Source of the DNA: Bacillota bacterium
GTDB taxonomy: Bacteria > Bacillota_I > Bacilli_A > Erysipelotrichales > Erysipelotrichaceae
NCBI GenBank assembly: GCA_023426935.1
Contig: JAEZBR010000071.1
Span: forward strand, 19,637 to 83,636
Direction of reading: 5' to 3'
DNA: 64,000 nucleotides
The notes under the pieces were generated by a model. The model worked only from the letters and a program-made list of their open reading frames with translations. It was not told where the DNA came from and did not search any database. Numbering within the stretch: position 1 is the first letter of the stretch; every line of letters begins with the position of its first letter. Below are positions 26,276 to 35,074 of the stretch, piece after piece. The position numbers were made by a program, and so were the translations under genes.

Positions 26276-27352
26276 TTATTCGCCGAAACTGATGCCCAGC
26301 ATCTTGGTTTCTTTGATGATCGAAGCATCCGGAGAAACGGTTTTCAACTTCCCGGCGACATCTTTTAACGGAACTTTAATGATTTCGTGATTATGATAAC
26401 CGACCATGAAACCATACTCCTGCCTTAGAATTAATCTTCCGGCTTCGGCACCTAAACGGCTGGAAAGAACCCGATCGTAAGGATTGGGGGTTCCGCCTCT
26501 TTGGGTATGTCCGGGGACGGTAACCCTGACTTCACGCCCGGTCTTCTTTTCAATTTTCTCGGCTAACTCATAAGAGACAGAGGGGAAAATATAATTTTCT
26601 AATTTTTTCTGGTATTCTTTCTTCGTTAATTTTGCATCGGTCTTGGAGATCGCACCTTCCGCTACCGCAAGAATCATGAATCTGCCGCCATTGGTATCTT
26701 TAGATTCAATCACTCTGATTATTTCTTTTAAATCATAAGGAATCTCCGGAATCAGAATAATATCGGCCCCGCCGGCGATACCCGCATTAAGGGTTAACCA
26801 GCCGGTCTTATGACCCATGATTTCAATAATGAAGACCCGCCCGTGGGAATTGGCGGTAGTGTGAATTTCATCGATAGCACGTGTCGCAATATCCACTGCG
26901 GATTGGAAGCCGAAAGTAACATCGGTACCCCAAAGATCGTTATCAATGGTCTTAGGCAAGGTAATGACATTTAAGCCTTCTTCACTAAGCAGATTCGCGG
27001 TTTTAGTTGATCCGTTACCACCTAAAACAACTAAACAGTTCAGCTGTAATTTATAATAGACTTGCTTCATCGCCGCAACCTTATCTAAGCCGTTTTCATC
27101 TGGTTGCGTAATGGTTTTAAAGGGCACCCGACTGGTTCCTAAGATCGTTCCGCCTCTAGTCAAGATACCGACGAAATCTTTATAATCAAGTAAATGAAAG
27201 TGACTATAGATCAAGCCTTTAAAGCCATCCTCGAAACCATAAAATTCAACCGGTTCTTTACTGTTGAGCGTGACGGATTTGAAAACGGCACGCATGGTCG
27301 CATTCAAAGCCTGGCAATCGCCACCGCTAGTCAGCATTCCAACTCGTAACAT
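26276..27352 (-). CDS. pfkA: 6-phosphofructokinase with atypical active-site residues
   Basis: Phosphorylates fructose 6-phosphate. It opens MLRVGMLTSGGDCQALNATM and has the active site PKTIDND (133-139), MGHKTGWLTLNAG, and PGHTQRGGTPNPYDR. Two positions stand out. The GGDGS loop reads GGNGS (111-115), with Asn113 at the position of the magnesium-binding Asp103 of E. coli Pfk. Lys134 is present where ATP-specific enzymes have glycine. Gly114 with the Lys matches the ATP-using 'group III' mixed type; pyrophosphate enzymes carry Asp at 114. Ribosome-binding site AGGAG. ppk2 follows 14 bases downstream. Confidence 0.9.
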   Translation of the reverse strand: MLRVGMLTSGGDCQALNATMRAVFKSVTLNSKEPVEFYGFEDGFKGLIYSHFHLLDYKDFVGILTRGGTILGTSRVPFKTITQPDENGLDKVAAMKQVYYKLQLNCLVVLGGNGSTKTANLLSEEGLNVITLPKTIDNDLWGTDVTFGFQSAVDIATRAIDEIHTTANSHGRVFIIEIMGHKTGWLTLNAGIAGGADIILIPEIPYDLKEIIRVIESKDTNGGRFMILAVAEGAISKTDAKLTKKEYQKKLENYIFPSVSYELAEKIEKKTGREVRVTVPGHTQRGGTPNPYDRVLSSRLGAEAGRLILRQEYGFMVGYHNHEIIKVPLKDVAGKLKTVSPDASIIKETKMLGISFGE

Positions 27353-27592
27353 ATTTTGGTCTCCTTTGTTTAAGTTAATTCTATTATTGATAGATTTTAG
27401 AATTTTTACAAGGATTTATCTCAAAGGGGAAGAAATACTTGATATAATTTTGAATTATTTCACATATCTGTCTTGTATTTTTTCGGTGATATGGTTTAAT
27501 TGAATCAGAGAATTCAGCACTCAATTTTAATCTAATAGTTTCACATTAGAAAGGTTGTCAAAGGCAAGAAAACCTTTGGCTAAGGAAACATT
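27353..27592. promoter_or_regulatory. Divergent promoter region between pfk and the alcohol dehydrogenase gene
   Basis: On the minus strand TTGTAA (27411-27406), 17 bases, AATAAT (27388-27383) fits a pfk promoter. On the plus strand there are an extended -10 TGA-TATAAT (27440-27448) and a TTGTAT/TTTAAT pair (27473-27500). AAAGGTT and AACCTTT in the leader at about 27550-27575 could form a hairpin before the start codon, perhaps controlling translation. Confidence 0.45.
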
Positions 27593-28816
27593 ATGAGTCT
27601 AAAAAAAGCATATTATCGATCATTTCAGGCCGTCTTTAATGTCGGTGCCCGTTGTTTAGTTTGGCGTAAGGCAAAAATCGTTGAAGGAGCTGGCAGTATT
27701 AACAAAATTCCGGAATTACTGAACGGATTAAAGGTTAAAAAACCGTTAGTAGTTACCGATCCAGGTTTAATGAAATGCGGCGTTGCTGAACAAATTCTGA
27801 CAATTTTGAAGAATGATAAAGTCGAATATGCGTTATATGATCAAGTTGAAGCTAATCCCTCCACGACGACCGTTATGGCAATCAAGGAATTGTATCTAAG
27901 CAGTAATTGCGACAGTATTATCGCCATCGGCGGCGGTTCGGCGATGGATGCGGCTAAAGGCGCGGGCGTATTAGTGGTTCATCCGGGTAAAGTAATCGGC
28001 GATTATGCCGGGTTATTGAAAGTCGGAAAGAAGATTCCGCCGTTTATTGCGATTCCGACGACCGCCGGAACCGGCAGTGAAACGACTATCGCAGCCGTTA
28101 TTACCGATAAGACGACCCATCATAAATATGCGGTCATGGATCTACATTTAATTCCGTTATATGCGATTTTAGATCCGAACTTAACCGTAGGCTTACCTAA
28201 GAAAGTTACTTCAACTACCGGTATGGATGCGTTAACGCATGCGGTCGAAGCTTATGTCTGCTGGACCTACAATACCAAAGAGAGCTTAAGATTTGCCGAA
28301 GAAGCAACCAAGATTATCTTCGATAACTTGGAGAAAGCTTACAATGACGGAACGAATATCGAAGCCAGAATGAATATGCAAATAGCGGCTTATAAAGCCG
28401 GATTTGCGTTTACGAGAGCCGGTGTCGGTAATGTGCATGCGATTGCGCATACTTTAGGCGGGTTATATAATACGCCGCATGGCTTAGCCAACGCGGTAAT
28501 TCTACCGATCGTTTTGGAAGATTATGGGGCAGCCGTATACGATAAACTGGCCAGATTGGCCGAAATTACCGGAACGGCAACCAGCGGAACCAACGAAGAA
28601 AAAGCGAAGAAGTTTATTGCGGAGATCAGAGCGATGAATAAGCGGATGGAGATTCCGACCGGTTTCGATTTTATCCTAGACAAGGACATTCCACAGATGT
28701 GCAAGTGGGCCTGTGCCGAGGCTAACCCAATCTATCCGGTTCCGGTTGTCTTCGATGAGGAACATTTCGCTAAAGTAATCAAGAAAGTTCAAATACCGGC
28801 AACGGTACAGAAATAG
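27593..28816 (+). CDS. Iron-containing alcohol dehydrogenase (group III)
   Basis: A 407-residue NAD(P)-dependent dehydrogenase. NAD site GGGSAMDAAKG near residue 108; metal ligands lie in GMDALTHAVEAY, NVHAIAHTLGG and TPHGLANAVILP. It precedes an aldehyde dehydrogenase by 13 bases, so the pair probably interconverts an alcohol, its aldehyde and the acid. The N-terminal KKAYYRSFQAVFNVGA extension is seen in Bacillota relatives. The substrate is not identifiable. Confidence 0.9.
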   Translation: MSLKKAYYRSFQAVFNVGARCLVWRKAKIVEGAGSINKIPELLNGLKVKKPLVVTDPGLMKCGVAEQILTILKNDKVEYALYDQVEANPSTTTVMAIKELYLSSNCDSIIAIGGGSAMDAAKGAGVLVVHPGKVIGDYAGLLKVGKKIPPFIAIPTTAGTGSETTIAAVITDKTTHHKYAVMDLHLIPLYAILDPNLTVGLPKKVTSTTGMDALTHAVEAYVCWTYNTKESLRFAEEATKIIFDNLEKAYNDGTNIEARMNMQIAAYKAGFAFTRAGVGNVHAIAHTLGGLYNTPHGLANAVILPIVLEDYGAAVYDKLARLAEITGTATSGTNEEKAKKFIAEIRAMNKRMEIPTGFDFILDKDIPQMCKWACAEANPIYPVPVVFDEEHFAKVIKKVQIPATVQK

Positions 28817-28829
28817 GGAGGCTTAAAAT

Positions 28830-30248
28830 ATGAGCTATACCAAGGAAGAAATCACGAAGATTGTTGAGGTACAACGGACATATTTCCGTACCGGCGTAAC
28901 TCTGGATGTTAACTGGCGGATCGATCAACTTAAAAAATTGAAAGAAGCGATCATTTATTATCAGAAAGAGATTGAAGAAGCGTTACATACCGATTTGGGC
29001 AGAACCCCGATGGAAGCGTATCTTTGCGATATCGGTGATGTTATTCTCGAATTAAATGAGACGATGCATGGACTAAAGAAATGGGCAAAACCTGAGACGC
29101 ATTACTCTGGTTTACTCTGTTTCCCCAGTTGGACGACGAAAGTTTATAAGATGCCTTATGGAGTATCGTTAATTATTTCTCCGTTTAACTTCCCAATGTT
29201 ACTGTCACTAGGAGTGTTAGTAGCTTCGATTGCCGGAGGGAATACCGCGGTAATCAAATGTTCCTCGAAGTCAGCAGCTTGCACCGAAATAACCAAGAAG
29301 ATTATTGAACGGGCCTTTAAAGCAGAATATGCCATCGTAATCGATGGCGGACACGATGTTGCGGATTTCTGCTTAGAAAACCGTTTCGATAAGATTTTCT
29401 ATACTGGCAGCCCTAATGTCGCTAAGCATGTTATGACCGAAGCGGCCGTTAACTTGACGCCGGTCGCCTTGGAACTAGGCGGCGAGACAGGTAACTGGTG
29501 TGTTATCCGGAAAGATGCGGATTTGAAAGATGCCGCGAGAAAAATTGCGTTCTTCAAGATTTTAAATTCCGGACAGATCTGTATCAATATTAACCAAGTA
29601 GCCGTAGCCCAAGAAGTTGCTGATGAATTTATTACCGATCTAAAATCCGAGATTGTTAGACAGATTGGCAACGATGCAATCAATAATCCCGAGTATCCTA
29701 AGATGATTGGCAAAAAAGCCTATGATTGGTGCGTAAAGGATGTAGAAATGTATAAAGATCGACTCGTATATGGCGGTAAGGGAAATCCTGAAACGCTTAA
29801 ATTCCCACCGACGATTCTCTACCCAATCAAAATTGACGAAGAAATTGTCCAGAGAGAATTGTTCAATCCGATTTTACCGATCGTTACTTATCCGGATGCT
29901 GAAGTCGATAAGCTATTAACAACGATTGAAGAAAGAGAACACGGTTTAGCGTTCTATGTCTTCACCAAAGATATCGACTGGGCTAATAAGATTATGGCTA
30001 CCATGCAGTTTGGCGGTGGCTGTATCAATGAAGTCATCATGCATCTGATGGTTAAAGGTGTACCGTTCAACGGAACCGGACATTCCGGTATGGGAGCTTA
30101 TCATGGCGAATGGGGCTTCAGAGAGTTTACCCATCCTAAGACCGTATTAAAAGGCCATAATAAAGGCAACTTACCTTTACGTGAACATCCGTATACCGGC
30201 AAGAAGGCCGAATCTAAGTTTAAGATCTTGAAGATGATGGAAAAGTAG
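28830..30248 (+). CDS. NAD(P)-dependent aldehyde dehydrogenase, class 3-like
   Basis: Oxidises aldehydes to acids. The 472 residues have the substrate-tunnel motif ISPFNFP near residue 117, the general base Glu215 in ALELGG and the nucleophile Cys251 in NSGQICININQ. The short length and the compact N-terminus match class 3 / YwdH-type enzymes. It starts behind GGGAGG, 13 bases after the alcohol dehydrogenase, and ends at a strong terminator. Confidence 0.92.
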   Translation: MSYTKEEITKIVEVQRTYFRTGVTLDVNWRIDQLKKLKEAIIYYQKEIEEALHTDLGRTPMEAYLCDIGDVILELNETMHGLKKWAKPETHYSGLLCFPSWTTKVYKMPYGVSLIISPFNFPMLLSLGVLVASIAGGNTAVIKCSSKSAACTEITKKIIERAFKAEYAIVIDGGHDVADFCLENRFDKIFYTGSPNVAKHVMTEAAVNLTPVALELGGETGNWCVIRKDADLKDAARKIAFFKILNSGQICININQVAVAQEVADEFITDLKSEIVRQIGNDAINNPEYPKMIGKKAYDWCVKDVEMYKDRLVYGGKGNPETLKFPPTILYPIKIDEEIVQRELFNPILPIVTYPDAEVDKLLTTIEEREHGLAFYVFTKDIDWANKIMATMQFGGGCINEVIMHLMVKGVPFNGTGHSGMGAYHGEWGFREFTHPKTVLKGHNKGNLPLREHPYTGKKAESKFKILKMMEK

Positions 30249-30255
30249 GAATACT

Positions 30256-30279
30256 AAGGCGGTGTAAAAACCGCCTTTT
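30256..30279 (+). terminator. Intrinsic terminator after the ADH-ALDH operon
   Basis: AAGGCGGT, a six-base loop, ACCGCCTTTT. Confidence 0.88.
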
Positions 30280-30300
30280 ATAATCCAAGCGAACATGTCT

Positions 30301-30341
30301 TTTAGTGTAATATTTTGCGTAAAAATAACACTAAATTACAC
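30301..30341. promoter_or_regulatory. Overlapping inverted repeats upstream of abiE
   Basis: TTTAGTGT (30301-30308) pairs with ACACTAAA (30328-30335), and the shifted GTGTAAT (30305-30311) pairs with ATTACAC (30335-30341). They lie about 50-100 bases before two TATAAT boxes (30391-30396 and 30402-30407) and the antitoxin start. AbiEi antitoxins repress their own promoters at inverted repeats, so these are operator candidates. Confidence 0.45.
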
Positions 30342-30425
30342 ATATACTAACCAGCACTTAAAAGAGGTTTAATATAAGAACGAAACGGTTTATAATTAAA
30401 CTATAATAGAAAGAAAATAAACCTT

Positions 30426-31187
30426 ATGAACCTATACTTCAAATTACTAACAAAACCGATTTTCACCGTAGAAGATGTGAATAATCTTTATGGTAATGGT
30501 TCGATAGAGACAGCCCGTTCGGCAATAAAACGCTTAGTAAATAAGGGAATGGTCATTAAGATTCGTAATAATAGGTATACCTGTATAAATGGTGTCGATA
30601 AGCAACCCTTTGCGAATCGTTTTCAGATTGCCAGTAGTCTTACCAAAACGTCCTACGTATCCTTTCATTCCGCAATTGAATTCTATGGCTATACCGATCA
30701 GGTTTATTACGAAGTATATGTTTCTTCCTTAACGAAATTTAATGAATTCGAGTTTGACGGTTATACCTATAAATGTGTCTTAGTAAAGAATCAGTCGGGA
30801 GTTGAATTCCGTAACGGAATAAGGGTCACTGATTTAGAGAAAACGGTGATCGATATTATTTACGGGCTCAATAAGATTGCCGGTTTGGAAGAATCATTCG
30901 CAAACATCCAATTGTTACCAAAATTAAAAGAGAAGCAATTACTAAAATATCTTCAGGAATATAACAATCAGTTTCTATACCAGAAGACCGGATTCTTATT
31001 AGAACCGTTAAAAGAAAGATTAAACCTATCTGAAGCTTTCTTTATCAACTGCAAAGAACACCTCGGAAAGAGTAAACGGTATTTAGTTAATGACTCAAGA
31101 AAGGGAATATACGATAAGCGTTGGAAACTGATCGTACCGGAAAGTGAATACTATCAAAAGAACGGAGTAATCAATGAAAAAATTTAA
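30426..31187 (+). CDS. abiEi: AbiEi-type antitoxin (type IV toxin-antitoxin)
   Basis: A 253-residue protein with an N-terminal winged helix (FTVEDVNNLYGNGSIETARS, then IKRLVNKGMVIKIRNNRYTC) and a C-terminal domain containing SFHSAIEFYGYTDQ, FRNGIRVTDLEKTVIDIIYG and a helical end. This is the architecture of AbiEi antitoxins, which repress the operon and counteract AbiEii without binding it. The toxin start lies within its last 14 bases. Such pairs are often phage-defence or plasmid-maintenance modules. Confidence 0.85.
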   Translation: MNLYFKLLTKPIFTVEDVNNLYGNGSIETARSAIKRLVNKGMVIKIRNNRYTCINGVDKQPFANRFQIASSLTKTSYVSFHSAIEFYGYTDQVYYEVYVSSLTKFNEFEFDGYTYKCVLVKNQSGVEFRNGIRVTDLEKTVIDIIYGLNKIAGLEESFANIQLLPKLKEKQLLKYLQEYNNQFLYQKTGFLLEPLKERLNLSEAFFINCKEHLGKSKRYLVNDSRKGIYDKRWKLIVPESEYYQKNGVINEKI

Positions 31188-32121
31188 CAAAACTCAATTG
31201 AACAAGATCGCCAAGGAACAAGGATTTGTTCGGGATACTTATGAAAAAGTGCTACGGTTAAAGTACTTTCTGAATTATGTCTATACGGATGAATTTTTGA
31301 GTGAACATCTAGCACTGAAAGGTGGAACTACAATTAATCTAATATTATTAAAGGTTCCAAGATTGTCAGTCGATATCGACTTCGATTTTATACCGAATTG
31401 TTCCTTAGCAGAGATGAAAGAATTTAGGTATAAGATTACTGAAGTGGTAAACAATAAGATGAAAGAAGATGGTTATACACTTATAACCGATCCAAATTAC
31501 AGTTTCAGTTTAGATTCCTTCGGTTACCAATATCTTAATGTCGGTGGTAATAAAGATATCATCAAGATCGAGATCAATTATTCACTTCGATCGCATCTTT
31601 TCCCACCGGTAAAAAGGAACTTACGCTTTGAAGAAGGTGAAAATGATCCTTTAATTTCGATCTTAGATCCAATCGAAATCTTTGCGGCAAAAATAAATGC
31701 GTTACTGGGAAGAACTAAGGCCCGTGATCTATTGGATTGTGTTAATCTGATCAAGGCGAAGATCTTTACAAACGATCAGTACGATCTATTAAGAAAAGCA
31801 GTCATTTTTTATTACTCGATCTCTCAGAAAGAAGTTAACCCTACTTTCGATTTATCCCCGATAAAATCGATCAGCTACAACACGGTAAAACGCGATCTAT
31901 TTCCGGTCATGAGAAAGGAAGAGGTCAATACTTTTGACTTAGTAACCGACAAAGAATTGGTACTTCATTATTTAAAAGATTTATTAGTATTAACCCCATC
32001 TGAAAAAGAGTACTTAACTAAATTTAAGAATAAAGAATACTACCCTGAATTATTATTTGACGATAAAGAAATAATTGACCGGATCAAGGATCATCCGATG
32101 GTACGCTGGAAATTAAAATAA
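31174..32121 (+). CDS. abiEii: AbiEii-type nucleotidyltransferase toxin
   Basis: A 315-residue toxin of the DNA-polymerase-beta nucleotidyltransferase fold. Motif I is LKGGTTINLI (49-58), followed by the metal-binding DIDFDF (67-72). The late motif EIFAAKINALLGRTKARDLL has the K-x-x-A-L-x-x-R-x-x-x-R-D pattern of AbiEii/AbiGii. Members of this family (for example MenT) add nucleotides to tRNA acceptor ends. Translation is coupled to the antitoxin by overlap, with GGAG before the ATG. All catalytic motifs look intact. Confidence 0.87.
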   Translation: MKKFNKTQLNKIAKEQGFVRDTYEKVLRLKYFLNYVYTDEFLSEHLALKGGTTINLILLKVPRLSVDIDFDFIPNCSLAEMKEFRYKITEVVNNKMKEDGYTLITDPNYSFSLDSFGYQYLNVGGNKDIIKIEINYSLRSHLFPPVKRNLRFEEGENDPLISILDPIEIFAAKINALLGRTKARDLLDCVNLIKAKIFTNDQYDLLRKAVIFYYSISQKEVNPTFDLSPIKSISYNTVKRDLFPVMRKEEVNTFDLVTDKELVLHYLKDLLVLTPSEKEYLTKFKNKEYYPELLFDDKEIIDRIKDHPMVRWKLK

Positions 32122-32662
32122 GTTTAATCAGTAGACATTTCTTACTTCACCTTCCATGATGTTAAAACGTTAAAATTCGGGTATGGCATCTTTCCGTAGT
32201 TTTTAATAATTTATCATTATGAGTAAGTTTGAATGCTATAACCGCACTTCGAGGATAAAGAGGCTTATGTTTTTTTGACTACGATACTTCTCATAATCAG
32301 AGATGATCCGAAGTTTAGTTCGCGGCTTAAATAGTCTAGTATTGCTAGAAGATAGAAGCCTTCACGATACAATCCTTTAGTGAATGGATCAAGCATCTTG
32401 TTCTCTTTTAGGGTTATGATAATAAAATCCAAATCAACAAGATCTTTAACTGATGGCAAATGGTACTCTTGTATAATTAAAAGTCCATACGATATTCATC
32501 ACTACTCATTTCCAGTAAACTTTCCATTGAAACTTCAAAGACCTTGGATATTTTATAAACCGTATCAGTACTGGCATTACCTATCTTGGTTTTACCGCTA
32601 CAAATGCAAACTAGTATCATAAATTTAGACTTCTTAATATAATAGTACCAAGGAGATTTGAC
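32122..32662. other. 541-base region without an intact gene
   Basis: Contains the XRE remnant described above and, at 32638-32643, a TATAAT that probably serves the next dehydrogenase. The stretch 32122-32264 shows nothing recognisable. Confidence 0.5.
32265..32612 (-). pseudogene. Decayed XRE-family regulator, truncated and frameshifted
   Basis: The first segment (about 32612-32477) reads ICSGKTKIGNASTDTVYKIS, then KVFEVSMESLLEM, the second half of a Cro/C1-type helix-turn-helix. It hits a stop, and the reading continues in another frame as IIQEYHLPSVKDLVDLDFII and then YREGFYLLAILDYLSRELNF, a C-terminal pattern I associate with small Bacillota XRE proteins. The N-terminal helices and the end are missing. 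It is a remnant, on the strand opposite its neighbours, between the abiE pair and the next dehydrogenase. Confidence 0.6.
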
Positions 32663-33829
32663 ATGGAAAACTTTGAATTTTATAGTCCGACGAGAATTAT
32701 ATTTGGCAAGAGTCAAGAGAATGAAGTCGGTAAAGAGATTAAGAAGTATGCAAGTAAAGTAATGCTGGTATATGGGCGTAATAGTATCAAAACCAGTGGT
32801 TTATATGACAGAGTTATTGATTCCTTAAATCAAGAAGGAATTAAACATATAGAATTATCTGGGGTTCAGGGTAATCCGCTTTTAAGCTTAGCTAGAAAAG
32901 GTATCGAATTAGCTAAGAAAGAAAATATCGAATTAGTCTTAGCAATCGGCGGTGGAAGTGTAATTGACACTGCTAAAGCAATTGCGATTGGGGCGAAGAG
33001 TGATAAAGATATTTGGGATTATTACGCCAAAGGCGAAACCGTAAAAGAAGCGTTAAAAGTCTGGACAATATTAACTGTTGTTGGAGCCGGTTCGGAAATG
33101 AGTAATAGTTCCGTACTCACCAATGAAGAGAATAAATTAAAACGAAGCGTTAAAAGTGAATTGATTATTCCAACCTTCTCAATTCTTAATCCGGAATTAA
33201 CTTATACGGTATCCCCATATCAGACCGCTTGTGGAAGTTTCGATGCGTTATCACATTTAATGGAAAGATACTTTACTAAAACCAAGAATGTCGAATTAAC
33301 GGATCATCTGATCGAAGCTACAATGGTTACAATCATTGATAATGCACCAATTGCGATCAAGGATTCAAAGAATTATGCAGCCCGAGCAGAATTAATGTGG
33401 TCGGCAACGATTGCTCACAATGGCTTATTGAATACCGGCAGAGTCGGTGATTGGGCTTGCCATGCAATGGAGCACGAATTGTCCGGTGAGTTAGATATCC
33501 CTCACGGTGAAGGTCTAGCAATGATTACACCTTCTTGGATGAATTATGTTTATAAAGAAGACATTGATCGCTTTGTTCAATTTGCCCAAAGAGTATTTAA
33601 AGTAAACATTGAAGGCAGTAAAGAAGAGATCGCCTTAAAAGGCATTGAATCGTTAAAACAATTCGCAAGCGAATTAGGTTTAAAAACGGATATTAAATCT
33701 CTCAACTTAAACGACGAGATCTTGCATGCCTTAGCACATAGAGCATTGACCCTAGTGCCGAGTATTGGGAACTTTAAGAAACTTAAAGAAGAAGACATAT
33801 ATCAGATATACAAATTGGCTAATAATTAA
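32663..33829 (+). CDS. Iron-containing alcohol dehydrogenase, butanol-dehydrogenase-like (YqhD type)
   Basis: A 388-residue enzyme opening MENFEFYSPTRIIFGKSQE, as in BdhA/YqhD. Cofactor site GGGSVIDTAKAIA near residue 96; metal ligands in CGSFDALSHLMERYF and DWACHAMEHELSGELDIPHG. This group is usually NADPH-dependent and reduces short aldehydes. AAGGAGA lies before the ATG. Its stop overlaps the stop of the convergent isomerase-like gene by four bases, leaving no room for a terminator between them. Confidence 0.9.
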   Translation: MENFEFYSPTRIIFGKSQENEVGKEIKKYASKVMLVYGRNSIKTSGLYDRVIDSLNQEGIKHIELSGVQGNPLLSLARKGIELAKKENIELVLAIGGGSVIDTAKAIAIGAKSDKDIWDYYAKGETVKEALKVWTILTVVGAGSEMSNSSVLTNEENKLKRSVKSELIIPTFSILNPELTYTVSPYQTACGSFDALSHLMERYFTKTKNVELTDHLIEATMVTIIDNAPIAIKDSKNYAARAELMWSATIAHNGLLNTGRVGDWACHAMEHELSGELDIPHGEGLAMITPSWMNYVYKEDIDRFVQFAQRVFKVNIEGSKEEIALKGIESLKQFASELGLKTDIKSLNLNDEILHALAHRALTLVPSIGNFKKLKEEDIYQIYKLANN

Positions 33830-35073
33830 ACAATCTTTAAGGAAAGTATTTTAGCAGTTATTTTTGCTTTTTCGACGACATCATCGAAAATGATGATTTG
33901 GTGACATCCAAGAACGGAATCGAGGTAGTGATTGAAATCGTCGAGTTTGATATAACACTGAGTTCGACAAACATTTTCACGTCCACCTTTAATAGTTGTT
34001 CCGGTGTTGATACTGATAGAATGTGTAAAAGCAGAGATGCGTAACAAAGTAACTCTATGATTAATTGGCAATGAGGCTTCGATACTAGTTCCAATGCCAC
34101 TTTCATGATGGTTGCGTAGAATAAAATCTTTATTACCAGTATTAACAATATCTACTGGTGCTGTGCAATGAGAAAAGTTTATAATGCCATTTTTGTGAAT
34201 TCCAGGATTAGCCATCCATGGTTTTGCGGAAGACAGCTTTTTGGCTAGTAACATAGTACAAGCAGAATCAAGATCACCTTCACAAGATGCAATATTATTT
34301 GTCAATTCATTTATATAACTAACACCTAGGCAACAATTTGTACCAGTATTCAATAGATTAAAACAAGCTAGAGCCATCGCATTAGCATCATGCGATTTCA
34401 TGATGTTCAATAATGCTTTGGTCATTTTTGCACCGTTAATAATGTCTTGATCAGTTGGCTCTACAATCTCTTTGGCGTTGTCACGGTATAAGTGATAGAA
34501 ACTTTTGGCATCCTCATTCGAGATTGAATTATATTGATTGACAACTTCGGCTTGAGCAACTTTCTCAACTTCGCGGCAAATCGAAGAGTAGTCCGATAAT
34601 TTAGAACTGTTTGAAATTACCCACGGTTCTGTTTCACCTACTAAAATAAATTTAGAATTTTTTAATTCCAAAGTAGCTTTAACGGCGACAAGTTCCTCAG
34701 TTAGTTGCTGTTGATTTAAAGCAATCGAAGCATTCGGTTTACGATGCAAAACGGCCCAAGTATCCATAACGGTTGGAGCTGCATTATATCGACTAGCTAA
34801 ATCAGAATCCTCAGGGGTCATATTTCCTTCAATATAAGCAGCATAAATAATCGTATACTTATGCTTATTTGATTCTGACATAATCAAAGGTTGTACCGCT
34901 CCGGACAAAGGAATTGCAACAAGAATATCACCGGATTCAGGAAGATTGTCGATTGAAGTAACTAAAGTGATTTTGGAATTAAGCTTTTTTTCCAATCTCT
35001 TTATGACCGGAGTTAATGATTCTATATTATTCCAATATCGAAGTGATGCGAAGGCATAATAATGAATCAACAT
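33826..35073 (-). CDS. L-fucose/L-arabinose isomerase-like protein
   Basis: A 415-residue member of the FucI/AraA structural family. The C-terminal half contains the metal region CEGDLDSACTMLLAKKL and the PGIHKNGIINFSHCTAPVDI segment that corresponds to the conserved late His motif. It is shorter than FucI (~590), closer to the FucI-like proteins of unknown specificity in catabolic loci. I start it at the ATG one base after the kdgK stop (TAACATG) rather than at an earlier ATG inside kdgK; GGAAGGG lies upstream. It is the last gene of the aldolase-kinase unit, so it probably isomerises the sugar substrate. Specificity unknown. Confidence 0.72.
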   Translation of the reverse strand: MLIHYYAFASLRYWNNIESLTPVIKRLEKKLNSKITLVTSIDNLPESGDILVAIPLSGAVQPLIMSESNKHKYTIIYAAYIEGNMTPEDSDLASRYNAAPTVMDTWAVLHRKPNASIALNQQQLTEELVAVKATLELKNSKFILVGETEPWVISNSSKLSDYSSICREVEKVAQAEVVNQYNSISNEDAKSFYHLYRDNAKEIVEPTDQDIINGAKMTKALLNIMKSHDANAMALACFNLLNTGTNCCLGVSYINELTNNIASCEGDLDSACTMLLAKKLSSAKPWMANPGIHKNGIINFSHCTAPVDIVNTGNKDFILRNHHESGIGTSIEASLPINHRVTLLRISAFTHSISINTGTTIKGGRENVCRTQCYIKLDDFNHYLDSVLGCHQIIIFDDVVEKAKITAKILSLKIV

Positions 35074-35074
35074 G

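Noticed and set aside
26875..26886. GCACGTGT resembling the centre of a parS site
   Set aside because: Only the central CACGTG matches; the flanking arms of the parS consensus are absent and it lies inside the phosphofructokinase coding region. No better parS was seen by eye.
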